From: Bettongia penicillata ogilbyi
Lineage: Eukaryota; Chordata; Mammalia; Diprotodontia; Potoroidae
DNA: 64,000 bases
Assembly (NCBI GenBank): GCA_023548195.1
Contig: JAJHZJ010000252.1
Coordinates: 6,457,184 to 6,521,183 of the forward strand
Direction: 5' to 3'
Shown here: positions 12,311 to 25,361 of the stretch, piece by piece
How positions within the stretch are numbered: the stretch's first letter is position 1
Layout: the number at the start of each line of letters is the position of its first letter
Program-made: the position numbers and the translations under genes
The notes under the pieces: model-generated
Database searches by the model: none
Told to the model about the DNA's origin: nothing
Seen by the model: only the letters and a program-made list of their open reading frames with translations

Positions 12311-12539
12311 TATATACACATATCTGTGTACATGTGTATATATGCATGTGTATGAATATGTGTGTATACATACACCCATATTTAGTAATGTCTTTTATAT
12401 TACTTTTCCCATAAAAGTTGTCACTGGAACATATTATAGCCTGCTTATAGCCAGTATTTTTTTAAAGACTTTTAAGTAATTTGTAATTGGAATTCTTCTG
12501 CGATTAAAGTAGTCCATGATTTCTATTTTTTAGTTTAAT

Positions 12540-14850
12540 TTTTTAATCTTCAAAAATCTTTTTTTCTCCCTCTGCAACATAATCTCCTCTACCCCACTGA
12601 AATTTAAAAACAAAATATATCAAAACCTTTATCACAAACATGCATAGTCAAGAAAAACAAATTTCTGCATTGATTATGCATGTCCAAAAACATATATATA
12701 TCTTCATTGTGTATCCTGATACTATCACTTGTCAAGAAGTGGGTAGCATGCTTCTTCATTGGTACAATGGAATCTTGATTGATCATTGCATTGATTAGAG
12801 TTCTTAATTCTCTCAAAACTGTTTGTCTTTGCAACCTTTCTTCTAATTCTGCTCACATCACTCTACATACCAGTGTTCTGAGGTTTCTTTGAAGCTATCC
12901 CTTTCGTCATTTCATATGGTATAATTTTTTTCCATCATATTTATATACCATAATTCACTCAATACTTCAACTTATGTGAAATTTCTTAGTAACAATAAAG
13001 TATTGTTATAAATATCTTTTGGGCAGCTAGGTGCTGGAGTGGATAGATAGAACCTTGGACTTGCAGTCAGCAAGATCTAAGTTTAAATGATTCTGGGCAA
13101 GTCATTTAACCCCTATTTACTTCAGTTCCTCATCTGTAAAATGGGGACACACTGGAGAAGGAAATGGTAAACCACTCTAGTATCTTCGGCAAGAAAATTC
13201 CATGGGGTTAGACATTACCGAACAAAAAAAATACATATATATTTTTGTGCATGTACATTCCTCTTCTTTTGCTCTCTTTGGGTTATAGACTTAGTAGTTG
13301 TATTTTTAGATCAAAGAATATGCATAGTTTAATGATTTCTTGGGGTTACATTTCCAAATTGCTTTCCAGAATGACTGTATCAATTCACAGTTCCTCTAAT
13401 AGTTTATAATTTGTCTCTTTCCCCATAACCCCTCGAGCATATGTCACTTTCCCTTTTTGTCAGTTTTGCAGTTACGATGTATGTGAAGCAGGACCTTAGA
13501 GAAACTTCAATTTACTTTTCTCTATTAGTAATTTGAAACATTTTTCCATGTGGTTATTGATAGTTCGAATGTCTTCCTTTGAAAACCACCGGTTCATATT
13601 CTTTGAACATTTAGCAGTTGGAAAAATCACTTATAAATCTGTATCAATTTCTAATGAATCATAGGAAGGAGAGCACTCTCAGAGAAACTTCAAAGATTTT
13701 TTTTCGATTTAATCTACTTCCCTTTTGATTTTAGTTGGATTTGTTTTGTTGTAATCAAAATCACTCAGTTTATATCCTGAGATCATCTCTATGCATTGTT
13801 TGGTTGTGAAGTGTTTTCCTTTTGATAGATCTGGAAAGCAATTTCTTCCTTACTCCTCTATTTTGTTTATGATATCACTGTATGTCTAAATTATGGTTCC
13901 ATTTTGAGTGTTTGCTATGAGGGTATTGATACTTTTTCTGTAACAAAATAAGCAATTTGGCATTTTTGAGAGCATGGCTAAGTTACCTAAGTTCATCCAA
14001 CCCAATCTCTCCTTCCTTCTCAATTTTGAGGTCAGTTCAGTTTGACTCCTGTCCAAAATATATTCATTTTTGGACTAACGGAATGAGCTGACTATTTAGC
14101 TACATATTGTAATCTGGGCAGTAGTCATTTTTCATCTCCTGCTTTTCTAGTGCAGGTGGTTAGATCAATTCTGTTTCCCAGTACTATGGAGAGATCTGGG
14201 AATATTTTACAGAGTTTTAGGATTTGATGCAATTAAATTGGCCTCATAAATTTTTAAATAAAGGCTTTTGAAGAGCCTTAATATGAACAGGAAAGCTTTA
14301 TTTTATTTGAAATCTTTGTAGAACATCTTCCACGATACTGAAAACATATTAGGTGAACAGCTGCCTCCCTGTTTGATACCTCACTTAAGGTCAATACTTA
14401 CGAGATTATTGAACAGTTGCTTATTTTCATAGTTGCATCTGTTATAGAATCTTGTGTAATTTTATATTTATTTAGTATATATCTTCCTTGAGGAGAATTT
14501 TCAAGTCAGTATTTTATTCTACACTGTCAAATGCTTTAAAAAAAAACAAATTTCCATTAGAGACAGCAAGCTATTTTATAGTCTAGACCTTTCAGTCCAT
14601 TGTATATTCATAAAGATTTAGTCTACCTTTGAAAATAATGTTGGAAAACTTGTGCTTGTCTTATAGTTTCACTAAAATACCCTTGGTGAAGCACAGACAT
14701 CTTTGCACATGTTTTAAACAGAAAGTATCCATTTTGTTAAACATTCCCAATAATATTTTAATTAGATGTTGATCACGCTTATGAGTTTTGTGGGCCTTAT
14801 AAGTTTGACCTCTCTCTGTGTTAAAGGACCAGCTCCATCTACATAAAACA
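12540..14850 (-). mobile_element. L1 LINE (ORF2 3' half), antisense, split by a SINE
   Basis: The stretch parallels the better-kept L1 at 23.7-25.3 kb. 'ctaattctgctcacatcact' matches 'ctagttctgctcacttcact', and later blocks ('tttccagaatgactgtatca', 'tttgataatc'-like, 'cttcctttgaaaaccacc') keep the same order. ORF2 is shattered by stops and indels. A SINE at 13019-13232 interrupts it, and the L1 resumes at once on the far side, so the SINE is younger. Confidence 0.75.
13019..13232 (+). repeat. Marsupial tRNA-derived SINE inside L1
   Basis: It begins 'gggcagctaggtgctggagt', holds 'gggcaagtcatttaacccc' and 'ggagaaggaaatggtaaacc', and ends 'gttagacattaccgaac' with an A run. It lies within an antisense L1. 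Confidence 0.85.
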
Positions 14851-15059
14851 GGTACTGTTCTCACTATATACATGTAGTTACATAAAAACATTGAACAAGA
14901 ACTCAAATTTCCTGAAGTTTTTATATTCACAGAGGCATAGGAGATGGTGAGCAAAGGCTAGAAGATAGGAGAGAGCAGGTTGCAGAGAAACATCCAGTTC
15001 AGAGAACTCTCTCTGACTATGAGAAAAATAGCTTATATTTTCTTGATTTGCCTCAATGA

Positions 15060-15200
15060 TATCTTCCTCCTTCAAAAGATGATGGAGGGAACCAATGAAA
15101 TAAATACTACCTACTTCACAGGGTGTTTGTGGAGAATGAATTTTGTAAACTTTATAAAGTTCTATATAAATTATGGCCATTATTTTTACCATTGGAAACC
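15060..15200 (+). repeat. MIR/CORE-SINE 3' end
   Basis: 'actacctacttcacagggtg' and 'aaactttataaagttctata' then 'attatggccattatttt' is the typical 3' tail of MIR-type SINEs. It ends about 200 bp before exon C. Confidence 0.6.
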
Positions 15201-15391
15201 TACAGATTATAAATCTCTTTGGAGAATAACCTGTCACTTCTTTCTCGTTCCTCTTATTTCTTCAGGCACACGCAACTGCACAGCTCCCATTCTGGAAGAT
15301 AAAAAAGATGCTATACAGAAATTGAGAATTATTATTCTGATTGTCTATCTTACTTTATCATGTAATTTCCTGAATTTTTATGCTGTTACAG

Positions 15392-15551
15392 GTTCTTCAC
15401 CTGACTAGCACATCAAAACAAGATGTATCATGGATTTTGGACACAAATTATGCAGGCAAAAGAATAAAAGATGGCACTTTTTCATTCAGTGCACTTTCTG
15501 GTTCTCTTACGCCAGGTGAAACAAGTAGCATTTCCATAAACTTCTGTTCAA
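15392..15551 (+). CDS. CFAP47: CFAP47-like exon C (partial gene)
   Basis: This 160-bp exon follows a good polypyrimidine tract and the acceptor 'tgctgttacag', and ends at TCA A|GTAAGC, a strong donor, in phase 1. It starts in phase 0, as exon B requires. The peptide contains WILDTNYAGKRIKDGTFSF and then SGSLTPGETSSISINFC. The 'G-x-L-x-P-G-x-x-x-x-I-x-I-x-F' signature is the hallmark middle of an ASH/MSP fold and continues into 'CPGTYTAEVPL' of the next exon, split by the largest intron of the window. This pairing is the best single evidence for the gene family. A longer 142-codon reading just upstream, in another frame, is not part of it. Confidence 0.82.
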
Positions 15552-15639
15552 GTAAGCATTTCTTCCTCTGTTGTTGGCATTCCTTTAACATTATTCTATA
15601 GTTTATCTGTTTTCAGAGCTTAGAGATGCAATGTGGAAA

Positions 15640-15790
15640 GGGAGAAAGAGTGATGAACTTGGAGGGTCTAGGTTTGGATTTGGTATGGGTAACTTACAAC
15701 CTGTGTGACCTTGGGGGGGTCTCAGTTTCTTTATTTATAAAATAAGGGCTTTGGATTTGATGACCTCTAGGGTCCTTTTCAGGTGTACCT
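15640..15790 (+). repeat. MIR SINE, sense
   Basis: 'cctgtgtgaccttggggg', 'ctcagtttctttatttataa' and 'gatgacctctagggtccttt' give the MIR core and tail. It starts about 90 bp after exon C. Confidence 0.7.
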
Positions 15791-15794
15791 TGTG

Positions 15795-17105
15795 CAATAG
15801 AAGAATCTCCATTTTAAGTGGAAAAATGGAAAGAAAAATGCATTGCTGATAGATGATAGATGATTACTTATAACATTTATTAAAGGCTTAATTCAAGAGA
15901 ACATAATATGCAAACAGGAACAGGAGAAAGATGGAGGGGAAGAAGGGTATCTGGGTGGGGATGATGTACTGAGCTAAACAAAACTGCAGAGTCTAGAATG
16001 AGTGAGGTGAAGAATTGCTGAGGCCCTTCCTAAAATGTTTGTCCTGGGGAGGTAACCACCAATGAAAGAGGAGCCTAGGACTGAGATTTCTCAGGGTGGC
16101 AACTACGGAGAAGGAAGAAGATTCTGAAGAATGAATTTGAACCAGATGAAGACAGTCAGCAATAAAGATAGTATCCCCATGGTTTATGGATTCATTAATG
16201 AATTCAGTACAGACTTGGCAATGTTTTGTTGATTCACACTTTATGTAGAAGTTTTACATTTTTGGAAAGAATCATCAAAATGAAGCTTTTGCTTTTGATC
16301 ATTCTATTGGATTATTTCAGTGTCTCATTGTTTATATTTCTGTGAGTTTCCATGTGAATGGACATGAGCCATGGTCATTATAATGCTGAATTTAATTTGC
16401 TATTTTCAGATTATTTGGAATATCTTTGGAAAATATCTTTTATTTTTCTACTAAATAGCTTCCTGACTCAGTATTCCAGACTAATCTGGTTGAAAATATC
16501 TAGATTTGGGAAGCCTATTCACATGTAGGGCTTGGTGAAATAGCTATTTAATATTTTATTATCTTCTCCATACTAATGATATTCACATAAGAGAATAATA
16601 TATTTGCCCTTGATTTGAAGAACTTTTGCTTGGTGATATTTCATTTCATTATTTTCTGTGGGATAGTCATACATTTCTAATAACAAAGTGGGAATTTTGG
16701 CTGCCTTCTTTAAAGTTCTTTTCTTTAGTCTCAAAAAAGTTCACCTACAAAAATATTATTTTCATCAAATGAGCACATATTCATTATATTCCAGTTTTGT
16801 GTAAGCTATGGAGTTAAGGTACTAGAAAATATTTCAAATGGTTCAGGGTTGTATCATGGATCAGAATTATTGACTTTCTGGTCTATTTTTTATATTCTGA
16901 TAAAATGAGCTAATATTTTCAATATCATTTCTAATACTATTTTATGAATCAATAAAGATATTAATAATTACTGAAGACTTCCTTTTGATCTGTCTTCTCA
17001 AAGATGTCCTTCTCTCACTCCAGTCCTTTCCTTTTTTTCTCACCATGTTATCTTCACTCTCTTTTACTACAGGATGTCTAGACCACCTACTTTGCCTTCT
17101 TTTTC
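15795..17105. other. No recognisable feature
   Basis: Intronic AT-rich sequence after exon C. I looked for a missed exon with an acceptor fitting phase 1 and found none. No LINE or SINE landmark is clear. Confidence 0.4.
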
Positions 17106-17109
17106 CAGA

Positions 17110-17691
17110 ATGTGCTAGATCAATTTTATTCTTTAAAAATTTAATTTTTAAAATGAACAAAAAGTAATTTTTCTCTCTATTGTTTTTCTCCCATTTGATA
17201 AAAAAAAGATTTGTTACAAATATGCATAATCAAATAAAACAAATTTCTTCATTGGCCATATCCAAAACATTGAGCTATTAAAGTGTAAAATAGGACTAAG
17301 ACTTTCAGATATCTTGTACATGTTTCAACCTATACTTTTGGACAGCCAGAATATGTCTACACCTTGAGATTTCTCTGTCAGGAAGTTTGTGGCATATTTA
17401 ATGATGGAATCATGTTTAGCTATCCTATTGATCAGAGTCTTAATTTTTTTCAAAGTTGTTGCTTTTACAGTGTTCTCATAGTATAAATCATTTTTCCAGA
17501 TTCTACTTAATTCACACTGCAACAGTTCATAAAAATCTTCCAGGTTTTTTCTGAAGTCATCTCCTTAACAATTTCTTATAGCACAACAGTAATCCATTAT
17601 ATAATCCATTATATATTATGTAGTCTGCTTAGCCATTCTCAAATTTATGGATAATTCCTCAGTTTCTAATTCTTCGCCTCTTCAAAAAGAG

Positions 17692-17762
<71 letters not shown>

Positions 17763-18490
17763 TGTACAAAGAAGTCCTTTCACTCTTTCTTTGATCTCTT
17801 TGGAATATAATTCTATCAGGGTCTATCAGGGAATATAATTCTATGTACAGTGCAATAAATAAATTTAATAAATTTTTGGGCACCATTTCAAATTTCTTTC
17901 CAAATTCACAGCTCTGTCAATAGTATATTAATATGCCTGTTTCCCCACAACTTATTGAATATTTGTCATTTTTCTTTTTTTTTTTTGAAATTGCCAAAAT
18001 GATGGGTGTGATGTGGAAACTCTGAGTTGCCTTTTCACATTCCTCTAAATATTATCAAGTTGGAGTTTTAAATTTGAATATTGCTATATATAGAATGACT
18101 TTTTTCTTTGAAAGCTGCCTTTTCACACCCTTTGTACATTTATCAGTTGGAGAATGGCTCTCATCCTTATACATTTTGATCAATTTTTTATAAATTTTGA
18201 AAATAGAACCTTTACCAGAGAAGCATATTGCAAAGATTTTCTCCATTTAATTATTTCCCTTCCAATTTTGCTGCATTGGTATTGTTTTTGCAAAAACCTT
18301 TCAAATTTTATATAAACAAAACTGTCTGTTTTATCTTCTTTGATTCTGTTTCTCATTTGTTTGGTCAGAAACTCCTCTCCTGTTAATAGTTGTGAAAGTA
18401 ATTTCTTCTTCATTCCTTTAATTTATTTATAGCATTACCCTTTTTGTCTGCCATGTGCCCATTTGAGTTTATCTTGTTAATGGTGTAATA
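17110..18490 (-). mobile_element. L1 LINE (ORF2 3' half), antisense
   Basis: Blocks in the order 'acaaatatgcataatcaaat', 'atagcacaacagtaatccat', 'tcagttggagaatggctctc', 'aatagaacctttaccagaga' and 'tctcatttgtttggtcagaa' match the L1 copies at 21.4-25.3 kb. Stops are frequent. It holds a microsatellite at 17694-17762. Confidence 0.75.
17694..17762. repeat. TA / TG microsatellite inside L1
   Basis: About 26 bp of (TA)n, an interrupted TA/CA section and then (TG)n of about ten units. Confidence 0.95.
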
Positions 18491-18494
18491 TGTT

Positions 18495-19105
18495 GTCAAT
18501 GATGGAACAAACATTCCAGAGAGAGTTGAAGGGGTTAGTAGTTTTGGAGAGACATTGTTGGAGAATAGTCTAGGGGGATGGGAGTAAGGAATCATAACTG
18601 GGAATAGGTAATAGGATTTATATATTGATGTTGAAATTGATAAATTGGGGCTCAGAATCATTGAAATGAGGAACGTATAAGGGGATGGGAGTATGCTAAT
18701 CATTGGGGAATGAGTCCAGGCAAAATATCTTATTTTTCAATTGAAGGAGAAAGATGATTATATTATTTAAGTTCTCCCCTTAAGATTCAACTTCTTGGCA
18801 AGTGATGATGCTGTTTTTGTGGAAACCAAGAGTCCCATCTCACTGAAGTGTTTGATAGGAATGACCGAAAATGGCTTCTGGAGTGCTGCAGAAGGGCTTT
18901 GAATGAAGTTCAGGTCCTGGGGCAGTGCTGGACTCTGGCTTCTGAAAAGTTACTAGAGAGAAGAGAAGGGATAATAGTGTAGGATTGTAGTCTGTGCTGT
19001 GGGATTGTGGTATACATACAGGGCTTGCAAACTTCCCCGGAAGGTATTCTTAGGTGAGAATATTCCCTCTGTCAATGCAGGTCATTATTTTCTCTGTAAT
19101 TCGTG
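18495..19105. other. Unassigned sequence
   Basis: Purine-rich in the first 200 bp, then mixed. I see no known repeat block and no exon. Confidence 0.35.
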
Positions 19106-19109
19106 GTGA

Positions 19110-19250
19110 GAGTTGGCTAGAACACTGAGAAGTTAAGTGACTTGCCTAGAGTCATATAATTAGTGTGTGTCAGAGGCAGATCTTGAACTAACATGCTCCT
19201 AGCTTCTAGTTCAGTTCTCTGCTCACTATATTACACTATCTGCCTCTATA
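19110..19250 (-). repeat. MIR/tRNA-type SINE, antisense
   Basis: 'gagaagttaagtgacttgcc', 'tgtgtcagaggcagatcttg' and 'cactatattacactatctgc' give the antisense 5' half of a SINE. Confidence 0.7.
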
Positions 19251-19254
19251 CCCA

Positions 19255-20485
19255 TATAACTAATTATAATACAATATTATATATGATAAGTGCATTGGAG
19301 AAATTCAAAGTAAAGTATTCTATGAATTCTGGGAAGAGGAAGTCATTATATTCAAGGGTCATGTAATTTTCTTTTTCAGTATTCTTTTAAGACTGGTATT
19401 CATTACTTTATATACTATTTGCATCTGAGTAAAGTTGGTGATAAAATGAATTTCTGGGAGGAATTTTCTTATTTCCCCATCTACATTTGTAATAATCTTG
19501 CCCTTATTTAAAAACTCAGTTCAGATTATGTTTTCTTCATTCCAAATGATCGATAAGTTGTAAAGGGCACCACTTCAGTAACATCATAAATATAAACAAA
19601 CACACTATTTAACCAACTCTTATTTTTGTTTGGGAACCTCATGATTTTCCTGTGCTTCCCTTGGGTACTTTAAACCTCCCAGGTTAAAAAGTTTCACATT
19701 CGCGTGAGGCTGTATTATCCAACTTCCTGTGCTGGTCCCAAATTGCCTATTCAACTGACTATTAAGTGTGCATTTGTGTCTTTACTAGACTCCACACTAC
19801 TATTCTACTGTAAAATTCAATTAGTTCACTTTTGCTTCCTTAACAACTTCAAAAACTATACATTTATTCTAACTTCTTTTTAAAAACTTCTTTGTTCTCT
19901 TCTGGGTTCTTGAATGGTGACTTTTTTCCCGTGTATGAGAAGTAGCAGCCCTGAATATATTCCTTGGGCAAAGGACTTCCCCTCTACAACTTGCCTCAGG
20001 CAAGTATCTATACTTGTATCTATAAAGGGTGGGTAATGTCACCTCATCACCTACAAGGTCCCTAAGAACATGTGTTATCAGCTCCTTGGGAAAAAAAATG
20101 CTGAGCCAATTATAGAGAGCTCTTTTGTCATAATTCTACCACGTTCTTCTCATTGACAGCCTTTTTCTTGCCTAGAGAAGAAAACCTTAATGTTCCTTTT
20201 ATGCTAGACAGAAGTTTTGAATAAAAAATCAGGGAGCTTTCTGAAGAGATGAAATAGTAAATTCTGTAATAGAAGAGAAAGACAGACCTCTAAGGAAATC
20301 AGAGTTAGCATCACACCTGGGTGGAAAGATCAGGGTCCATGCCAAATGTCTACTTTGCTTTGTTGGCCAAATTATTTGCTGGAACCTTAGGGTTTTTCCT
20401 GGTGGCCATTTTCATTTGGCCTAGACACGCTTTTCCATTCTTTCTCATTCTAACAGCAGCAAACTTAAGTAGTCCCCTCCCCGCG
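19255..20485. other. Unassigned sequence
   Basis: No SINE or LINE landmarks. The stretch 19540-20160 is somewhat less AT-rich and may hide an old LTR or DNA element, but I see no terminal structure. Confidence 0.3.
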
Positions 20486-20489
20486 CCCC

Positions 20490-20680
20490 CTTGCCCCACA
20501 GCTCTCTATTGTTGGTCGGTGTCTCGTTCTTTGTCATCCTGTATGAAGTTTTCTTGGCAAAGGTGCTGGAGTGGTTTGCCATTGCTTTCTCCAATGGATC
20601 AAGGCTAAAAGAGGTTAAGTGAATTATTCAGGATCACACTGCTAGTGAGGGTCTGAGACTGGGGCTGCTTCCATATTATT
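20490..20680 (-). repeat. Marsupial tRNA-derived SINE, antisense
   Basis: 'gttttcttggcaaaggtgct' and 'ggagtggtttgccattgctt' are the reverse complement of the SINE tail block, followed by 'aggttaagtgaattattcag' and 'actgctagtgagggtctgag'. Confidence 0.8.
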
Positions 20681-20684
20681 ACAT

Positions 20685-21435
20685 TTTAAAAGAAGAAAAA
20701 AGTAGAAATTATTCAATGATATCTTTGATCCAGTAATTTATGAGCTAGTGAAGCATTAAGGTTTAAGCACCCTTCTTTTTAGTAGAGGGAGAGAAAGTTC
20801 TCTGTTTATTTTATTCAGAACTTCTTAAAATAGTTTGTGTATTATGTATGTCATAGTAGTATGTATAAAAACAACTCAACACATTAATTCAATTATTTTT
20901 CTTGGAAATTCTGACAGGTGACAAGTCCCTAAAGGCAAATATATCATCCCGTCAGGGTTTTTTAGAAGTGTCACTGAGGGGTTAGGATTTTTCCAATGCT
21001 ATTGGCTCAAAACCTCATTCAGTTGCATTCTTACATATCAATCACCAGTGTTCATTAACTCAGTATCACAGATATCAAAGATTAGCACCACTCTATCAGT
21101 TAATTAATCTTTCCTTACTATCAATCAGTCAACTGACTTTTTCTTCACAAAGGACAAGAAATAGTCACAGAATGCATAAAAATGCTCCACAGTGGAGAGC
21201 CGTAGCATGAAGTCCTTCATTCCATGTCATCACAGACTTTCAGAGGCAGGCTCAACAAATATGCATTATACTACAAGTGGACCTTATTGATCAGTCCCTG
21301 AATTACACTCTCACTTCTCTGACCCTCATTTAAAAAAACTGCTTTCCTCAAAATTAATGAGGATACATTTAGAAATATATTTTCGGTTTCAAATTCTCTT
21401 CCTATCTGCAGCCTTCCCCTCACCCTCTTAGCTTA
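20685..21435. other. Unassigned sequence
   Basis: No repeat body or exon recognised. The block 20930-21300 is moderately complex but not identifiable. Confidence 0.35.
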
Positions 21436-21439
21436 GAAT

Positions 21440-23340
21440 TGTTCCCAAGAATGAGTGGACCAATTCATAACTCCACCAACAGTTCATTAGTACGCTTCTT
21501 TTTTACATCCCCTCCAGCATCTTTCTTTTTTGTCATCTTAGCCAATCTGATGGATGTGAACTGGTACCTCAGAATTGCTTTAATTTGTATCTCTCTAATC
21601 AGTACTGATTTAGCTTTCTTATTCTGAAAATGACTTGTTCATATTCTTTGACCACTTATCAATTTGAGGATTGTTCTTTTTGTTTCATTTTTTTTGCATA
21701 TTTGACTCAATTTCCTATAGGTTTGAGAAATTAGACTTTTAATAGAGAAATTTGCTGCAAATTTTCCCCAGTTTCCAGTTTTCTAATTTTGGCTACATTG
21801 GTTTTGTTTGTGCAAAACTTTTAATTTAATGTAACCAAAGTTATCCATTTTACCATTCATGATCCTCTCTGTTTTTTGTTTAGTTATGAACACTTCCCTT
21901 TTCCATAGATCTAAGAGGTAATTTTTCCCATGCTCCTCTAATTTTCCTATGACACTATCCTTTATGTCTAAATCCAATGTCCAAAAATTAGTTTCTCCAG
22001 ATGACCTCCTAGTTTTCACAACAGTTTTTGTCAAACAGTGAGTTCTTACCCCAATAACTCTTAGGTGCTTGAATTTATCAAACACTAGGTTACTGTGATA
22101 AATTATTTCTGTGAATCAACCATTCTGTTCTTTATCCAATACCATATTGTTTTGATGATGATGGCAATTACTACTTTGTAGTACAGTTTGAGATTTGGGA
22201 TAGCTAAGCTACCTTTCTTCAATCCTTTCCCATTCATTCTGTTGATTTTACTGACCTTTTGTTCCTCCAAAAGAATTTTGTTATGATTTTTTTCTAACTC
22301 TATAGGATAATTCTTTGGTAGGTTGCTTGGTGTATCACTGAATAAGTGAATTAATTCAGACAGAATTGTCTTTTTATTATGTTGACTCAGCCTATTCATG
22401 AGTGATTAATATTTCTCTAATTATTTAGCTCTTTGTCTTTATTTGTGTGGAGTGTTTTATAATTGTGTTCAAAAAGTTCCTTTATGTATCTTAAAAGGTA
22501 AACTCCAAAATATTTTAAACTATTTATAATTATTTTAAATAGAATATCTCTATCTCTTCCTACTGGAGTTTGTAATATGTAGAAATATAGATTTTGTGTA
22601 AATTTACTCTGTATGCTGCCACTTTGCTGAAGCTGTTGTTTGGATTAGGTTTTTAGTTGAGTTTCTAGGATTCTCTAAGTATTCTGTCACACTGCCTTCA
22701 AAGATGTTATTTTTGTTTTCTTACTGCTTTTGCTTATTGCTTTGATTTCTTTTTTATTTCCGTAAGTAGAATTTCTAGCACACTATTGAATAATAATGGT
22801 GATGATGGAAAGCCTTGCTTTATTCCTGATCTTTTTGGAAAGGTTTCTATTTTATCCCCATTACAGATAATATTTGCTCTTGGTTATTGATAGGTAATAC
22901 TTAACACTTTAAAAAAAGCTCCATTTATTGCTGTCTAGTATTTTTAATAGGAATGAATATTGTATTTTGTTAAAAATCTTTACTACAATCAAATGATTTT
23001 TGTTCTTTTTGTTATTGATGTTTACAGTTTTCCTAATTTTGAATCAGTTTGGATTCCCAGTAATATAATATTTTGTTTTTTTGTTCAGTATTTGCATCAA
23101 TATTCATAGAGGATATTGCTCTGTAGTTTTCTTTCTCTCTTTTTGTTTTTCTTTATTTAGTCATGAAAACCACACTTGTGCAAGAGAAGGAATTTGGTAG
23201 AACTCCTTCTTTACCTATTTTTCCAAATAACTTATCTAGTATTAGAATTAACTATTCTTAAAATGTTTGAGAGAATTCACTTGTAAATCCAATCTGGTTA
23301 TGGGTTTCTTTTCTTAGGGAGCTTAATTACAACTTGTTCA
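21440..23340 (-). mobile_element. L1 LINE, ORF2 fragment without 3' UTR, antisense
   Basis: The minus strand carries degenerate L1 ORF2 readings, including KGSLAIPNLKLYYKVV near 22200 and a 100-codon piece at 21783-22085. Compare KTSWYWLR-type motifs in the neighbour. It continues toward the reverse-transcriptase part up to 23340, where the 3' UTR of the next L1 begins. It lacks its own 3' UTR and last ORF2 segment, and stops and shifts are many. Confidence 0.8.
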
Positions 23341-23344
23341 ATTT

Positions 23345-25300
23345 TTTTTCTTTCTTTTTAAAATTAATTAATGTATTTCTTTTCAGTTTTTTAGCTTCAC
23401 TTCTATAAGCTTTTGAGTCTTTAATTTTCTCTACCCCCCTTCTCTTCTCTTTCCCCAAGACAGTATGCAATCTGATATAGGGTCTACATATACATTCCTA
23501 TAAAACATATTTTCACATTAGTCATGTTGTAAAGAAAATCAGAACCATTGGGAGGAACCATGAGAAAGAAGAAACAAAACAAAACAAAAAGAGAGAGCAA
23601 GTAGCTTTGATCTGCATTGAGACTTCATAGTTCTTTCTCTCAACGTGGATCACATTTTCCATCATGAGTCTTTTGGAGTTGACTTAGATCTTTGTATTGC
23701 CAAGAAGAGCTAAGTCTATCAAAGATAACCATTACACAATGTGACTGGTAATGTGTACAATGTATTCCTAGTTCTGCTCACTTCACTCAGCATCAGTTCA
23801 TAGAAGTCCTTCCAAGTTTTTCTGAAGTCTGCCTGCACATCATTTGTTATAGCACAACTGTATTCCATTGCATTCATGTACCACAATTTGTTCAGGCATT
23901 CCTCAATTGATGGGCATCTCCTCAGTTTCCACTTCTTCATTACCACAAAAAGAACTGCTATAAATATTTTTGCATATGTGGGTCCTTCTCCAGTTTTCAT
24001 GATCTATTTGGGATACATCCCTAGAAGTGATATTGCTGGGTCAAAGGGCATGCACATTTTTATAGCCCTTTGGGCATAGTTCCAAATTACTCTCCATATT
24101 GCTTGACTCAGTTCACAAATCCACCCACAATGCATTAATGTTCCAATTTTCCCATATTTTCCCCAGTATTTATCATTTTCCTGTTTTATCAGGTTAGCCA
24201 ATCTGATATATATGGTATCTCAGAGTTGTTTTGATTTGCATTTCTCCAATCAATAGTGATTTACAGCATTTTTTCAAATAACTATAGAAAACTTTCATTT
24301 CTTCCTCTGAATACTGCCTTTTCATATCTTTGACCATTTGTCAATTGGGGAATGATTTGTATTCTTATAAATTTGACTCAGTTCTCTATATAGTTTAGGA
24401 ATGAGGCCTTTATCAGAGATACTGGTTGTAAAAATTCTTTCCTAGTTTTCTGCTTCCCTTCTAATCTTGGATGAATTGGCTTTGTTTGTGCACAGACTTT
24501 TCAATTTAATGTAATCAAAATGATTCATTTTTCATTTCATAATGTTTTTTATCTCTTGTTTGGTCATAAATCCTTCCATTATCCATAACTCTCACAGGTA
24601 AACTATTCCTTGTTTTCCCAGTTTACTTATAGTATCAGCCTTTATATCTAAATTGTGTAAGTATTTTGACTTTATTTTGGCATACAATGTGAGATGTTGG
24701 TCTATACCTAGTTTCTGCCATACTGTTTTCCAGTTTGCTCAGCAGTTTTATCAAATACTGAGTTCTTATCCCAGAAGTCTTTGGATTTACCAAACAGGCG
24801 ATTACTATAGGCATTGATTACTGTGTCTTGTGTACCTAACCTGTTCCATTGATCTGCCACTCTTAGCCAGTACCAACTGGTTTTGATGATTGCTGCTTTA
24901 TAATGCAATTGAAGATTTGGTATGGCTAGGCCACCTTCCCTGGCATTCCTTTTCATTAATTCTCTTGATACTCTGGACCTTTTATCTTCCAGATTAATTT
25001 TGTTATTATTTTTCTAGTACTACAAAATGAGTTTTTGGTAGTTTGATTGGTATGGCACTGAATAAGTAAATTAATTTAGGTAGAAGTCTATCCATGAGAA
25101 ACTGAGGTTTTTACCAGTTATTTAGATCTGACTATTTTTTGGGAAAAGTTTTTTGAAATTGTGTTGATATCAATTTCTTTTTGTAAGCAAGGGTTATTTG
25201 AGTAGTCTATTTCCTCTTTTGTTAATCTGGACAGTTAATATTTTTATAAATATCATCTTTTCACTTAGGTAGTATTATGAGTGCAATGAAGTAAGTTTAT
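23345..25300 (-). mobile_element. L1 LINE, ORF2 C-terminus plus 3' UTR, antisense
   Basis: The 3' UTR is at 23345-23715. Upstream on the minus strand, 24201-23719 reads as the L1 ORF2 C-terminus with one in-frame stop at 24004-24006: MPFDPAISLLGMYPK, then CPSIEECLNKLWYMNAMEYS, both standard L1 motifs. The piece at 24956-24708 has REGGLAIPNLQLHYKAAI and DQWNRLG in another frame, so at least one frameshift lies between. It is a dead, 5'-truncated copy. Confidence 0.9.
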
Positions 25301-25361
25301 TAAAATTTTATTTCTATCCCTTTCTAAATTTAATACAATCTTTTATTATATAGCTGTGTGG

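Noticed and set aside
14980..15408. A 142-codon + strand frame just before exon C
   Set aside because: It overlaps a MIR tail and the polypyrimidine tract of exon C, has no family likeness and is in a different frame from the exon.
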